Assembly (NCBI GenBank): GCA_050633665.1 | Contig: JBOEGY010000004.1 | Span: 1 to 64,000, forward strand | Length of the DNA stretch: 64,000 nt | From: JAUIAI01 sp050633665 | GTDB taxonomy: Bacteria > Pseudomonadota > Gammaproteobacteria > Burkholderiales > Burkholderiaceae_E | Reading direction: 5' to 3' | Shown: positions 61,788 through 64,000 of the stretch, in pieces | Position numbering within the stretch: position 1 is the first letter of the stretch | How the letters are laid out: each line of letters begins with the position of its first letter | Made by a program: the position numbers and the translations under genes | Notes under the pieces: generated by a model | Seen by the model: the letters and a program-made list of their open reading frames with translations, nothing else | The model's database searches: none | Told to the model about the DNA's origin: nothing

Positions 61788-63824
61788 ATGGCAAATCTGG
61801 ATGTTTCCGCATTAAGAAGTAGCGCCGGGGTTTCCGGGTTTGGCCGGCTTGGCGATCTGTCTCTGGCTGTCGTCGCGCTGTTGGTCATCGCGATGATGGT
61901 ATTGCCTCTGCCGCCGTGGGTGCTCGACACGCTGGTCGCGGTCAACATTGCGTCCGGTATCACGCTGCTGTTGTTTGCGTTATATGTCTCAAGCCCGATG
62001 GCTTTTTCAACATTTCCGTCAGTCTTGCTGTTTGTCACGCTGTTTCGCATTGCGTTGAATGTCGCCACGACCCGCCAGATCCTGCTGAACGCGCATGCTG
62101 GCGAAATTATCGATACATTCGGGCGAGTGGTGGTCGGCGGTAGTCTGCTCGTCGGTATGGTGATCTTTTTGATTATCACGGTTGTGCAGTTCGTCGTCAT
62201 TGCGAAAGGCTCAGAGCGGGTCGCCGAAGTTGGCGCACGGTTTACGCTGGATGCAATGCCCGGTAAACAGATCGCTATCGATTCAGACTTAAGGGCCGGC
62301 CTGATCTCTCAGGCAGAGGCGTTGCGCCAGCGTCATAACCTGGGACTGGAAAGTCAATTCTATGGTTCGATGGACGGCGCGATGAAGTTCGTCAAAGGCG
62401 ATGCGATTGCCAGCATTGTGATTGTCGCGGTGAACCTGTTGGGCGGTATGGCGGTTGGGGTGCTGGTCAACGACATGAGCGCCGGCGATGCGGTGGCCCG
62501 CTATTCGGTGCTTTCTATTGGTGATGGTCTGGTCACGCAGATTCCCGCTCTGTTCATTTCAATGGCTGCCGGAATCGTCGTGACCCGGTCAGCCGATGAC
62601 GACAATGAACATCTGGCCGCGCAGATTTCACGGCAATTCGGTGCTCAGCCGCGCTCGCTGATCCTGGCGGGCGTGGCGATTACTCTGTTTGGTCTAGTAC
62701 CGGGCTTTCCGATTCTGCCGTTCTTGTTGATTGGCGCGACGATTGCCTGGATAGGTTACCGTCAAGGCAAGACCCTGGTTGAGCGTCTTGCCAGCGATGC
62801 CGGTGCTCTGGTGCCGATGGCGGCGGCTGACGGCGATCCGAATCCGGCCAGGGTCACCACAACAGAGGCGGCCTCTTATGCACTACTGGCGTTGCGTTTC
62901 AATCCCGCGGCCGTGCGGCGTCAGTCGCTGTTGCCGCTGAACGATGCGATTGGCATCTTGCGCCAGCGCTGGCGGTTCGATATCGGCGTGCCGTTTCCCG
63001 GCGTCGGACTACGGACAGCCGAGGCGCTCGATGAGCGTGAGATCCAGGTGCAACTGGGTGAGTCAGTGGTCTCGTCCTTACGCCTGGATGCGCCGGTCAC
63101 TGTCCAGACGCTGGCACAGTCGGGTACCGACTTGCTGAATGACGTGGTTCGCCAGCATGCTGCGCGAATGGTCGGTATTCAGGAAGCCCGGTGGTTGCTC
63201 AACCAGACTGAGCGGACCTACCCGGATCTGGTGCGCGAGGCCGGCCGGGTGGCGGATCTGCCGACGACTGCCGGCATTCTGGCGGAACTGGTCGCCGGCG
63301 GCGTGCCGCTCAGAGACATGCGCAGTGTTTTGGAGACGCTTGTCGCCCGGCATACCCCGGAGACGACCCGGGTGATGCAGGTCGAACGCATCCGCCAAGC
63401 CTGCTCGCAACTGATCTGTGAAAGCCTGGTTGCTGCCGATGGCTCTCTCAGTGTGATGATTCTTGCCGCGGATGCCGAGCAGGCCTTGTCGCAGGAATCA
63501 CTGGCGGGCAATGACCCGGAGCAGCCCGCTCAATGGACGATCGATATTATTGAACGCCTGTCTTCTGCCATCAAAGTAGAAGCCGCACGGCTAGGGCCGG
63601 ATTACCGGCCGGTGTTACTGGCTTCCATGTCGTTGCGAGCGGGTTTGCAACGGCAGTTGCCGGCGTTTGTACCGGGCTTGCGAATCATTTCTCACGCTGA
63701 GGTAGCGCCGGGTTCGCCCCTGAAAGCCGTCGCGAGTATTGCCTTGCCTAAAGAGCCGCTGCCGCTGCCGCTGCCCCGGCGCCAGGGGTCAACTCCTTCT
63801 AACGATGATCAGGTTGCCGCCTAA
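61788..63824 (+). CDS. sctV: T3SS export gate protein SctV
   Basis: 678 residues, FlhA/SctV family, forming the nonameric ring that receives substrates. About eight membrane segments (to about 310) with the FHIPEP-like region and ERVAEVGARFTLDAMPGKQIAIDSDLRAGLIS followed by NLGLESQFYGSMDGAMKFVKGDAIASI, which are diagnostic. The C-terminal cytoplasmic domain (about 345-678) is complete. Starts 66 bases after sctU with no overlap, unlike most genes here. The ATG of the following gene touches the stop codon (63824). Confidence 0.96.
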   Translation: MANLDVSALRSSAGVSGFGRLGDLSLAVVALLVIAMMVLPLPPWVLDTLVAVNIASGITLLLFALYVSSPMAFSTFPSVLLFVTLFRIALNVATTRQILLNAHAGEIIDTFGRVVVGGSLLVGMVIFLIITVVQFVVIAKGSERVAEVGARFTLDAMPGKQIAIDSDLRAGLISQAEALRQRHNLGLESQFYGSMDGAMKFVKGDAIASIVIVAVNLLGGMAVGVLVNDMSAGDAVARYSVLSIGDGLVTQIPALFISMAAGIVVTRSADDDNEHLAAQISRQFGAQPRSLILAGVAITLFGLVPGFPILPFLLIGATIAWIGYRQGKTLVERLASDAGALVPMAAADGDPNPARVTTTEAASYALLALRFNPAAVRRQSLLPLNDAIGILRQRWRFDIGVPFPGVGLRTAEALDEREIQVQLGESVVSSLRLDAPVTVQTLAQSGTDLLNDVVRQHAARMVGIQEARWLLNQTERTYPDLVREAGRVADLPTTAGILAELVAGGVPLRDMRSVLETLVARHTPETTRVMQVERIRQACSQLICESLVAADGSLSVMILAADAEQALSQESLAGNDPEQPAQWTIDIIERLSSAIKVEAARLGPDYRPVLLASMSLRAGLQRQLPAFVPGLRIISHAEVAPGSPLKAVASIALPKEPLPLPLPRRQGSTPSNDDQVAA

Positions 63825-64000
63825 TGAACCGACTACTTCAATTACCCGGCAGGGGAATGCGCCATCTGTTGCTGACACTTCTTGGGCTGGCGGCGACCGC
63901 CTGCGCGCCGACCGCCGGATTGTCTCCGGGCTGGCAGATCAGCGAACCCGAGGCTCTGGATATCAGGCAGGTGTGGCAGGCGGATTCAGTGACCTGGATA
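63824..64000 (+). CDS. Lipoprotein, N-terminal part only (cut by window end)
   Basis: 59 codons are visible from the ATG at 63824, which overlaps the sctV stop by one base (TAATG). The N-terminus has a hydrophobic core RHLLLTLLGLAA and a lipobox-like ATAC (Cys about residue 27), so it is a lipoprotein precursor; the mature part begins APTAGLSPGWQISEP. In this place a pilotin for SctC is plausible, but the visible part shows no family signature. It was too short and incomplete to identify further. Confidence 0.7.
   Translation, partial: MNRLLQLPGRGMRHLLLTLLGLAATACAPTAGLSPGWQISEPEALDIRQVWQADSVTWI

Noticed and set aside
1..64000. CRISPR array, prophage or integron features
   Set aside because: No regular short repeats with spacers, no integrase beyond the IS3 fragment, and no phage structural genes were seen.

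Overview
The window looks like a chromosomal segment of a betaproteobacterium, probably of the order Burkholderiales. The basis is an RNase P RNA gene directly upstream of mraZ, a complete division and cell wall (dcw) cluster with a peroxiredoxin gene between ftsZ and lpxC, a Burkholderiales-like FtsZ C-terminal peptide, and a MurE with the DNPR motif of meso-diaminopimelate ligases. There is no 16S gene here, so family or genus cannot be fixed.

Region 1 (1-14.3 kb) is mixed metabolic and accessory DNA. It starts with the right end of an IS3-family element cut by the window edge, followed by a short remnant of an older gene. Next come a divergent old-yellow-enzyme reductase and MarR regulator with two small co-oriented genes, a YchJ-like protein, a DUF2189-type membrane protein, an MFS transporter, a nitronate monooxygenase, a diguanylate cyclase, an Atm1-type ABC exporter, a tartrate/malate dehydrogenase, a structured RNA or leader ending in a terminator, dihydroorotase, a DenD-like dehydrogenase and a FimV-N-like secreted protein.

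Region 2 (14.4-35.0 kb) holds rnpB and then mraZ-rsmH-ftsL-ftsI-murE-murF-mraY-murD-ftsW-murG-murC-ddl-ftsQ-ftsA-ftsZ-peroxiredoxin-lpxC. Most genes overlap by 4-8 bases, so translation is probably coupled. A promoter and MraZ-box-like repeats precede mraZ. Oddities are rsmH without a canonical start codon ahead of its conserved N-terminus, FtsQ with a long Lys/Ala-repeat tail, MurD with an acidic insertion, and a Lys inside the FtsZ tubulin signature.

Region 3 (35-40 kb) has a LysR regulator, a Tat-exported nitroreductase-like lipoprotein, a secreted metallo-beta-lactamase-fold hydrolase and a GMC oxidoreductase.

Region 4 (39.9-64 kb) is accessory. It opens with a toxin (pre-toxin segment plus PD-(D/E)XK nuclease-like domain) and its putative immunity gene. 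Two convergent giant regulators follow, each with a SARP/BTAD-like N-terminus, a P-loop NTPase and a helical repeat region. A type III secretion (T3SS) cluster then runs to the window end: a small YscE-like protein, a lipid A-type acyltransferase, three small secreted-looking proteins, sctC, sctD, a needle candidate, sctI, J, K, L, N, O, Q, R, S, T, U, V and a truncated lipoprotein. SctU lacks the NPTH autocleavage motif and no sctP lies between sctO and sctQ, so this apparatus may not use the usual substrate switch. The giant regulators are the best candidates to control it. Translocators of normal size, a gatekeeper (SctW) and effectors are not seen and may lie beyond the window.
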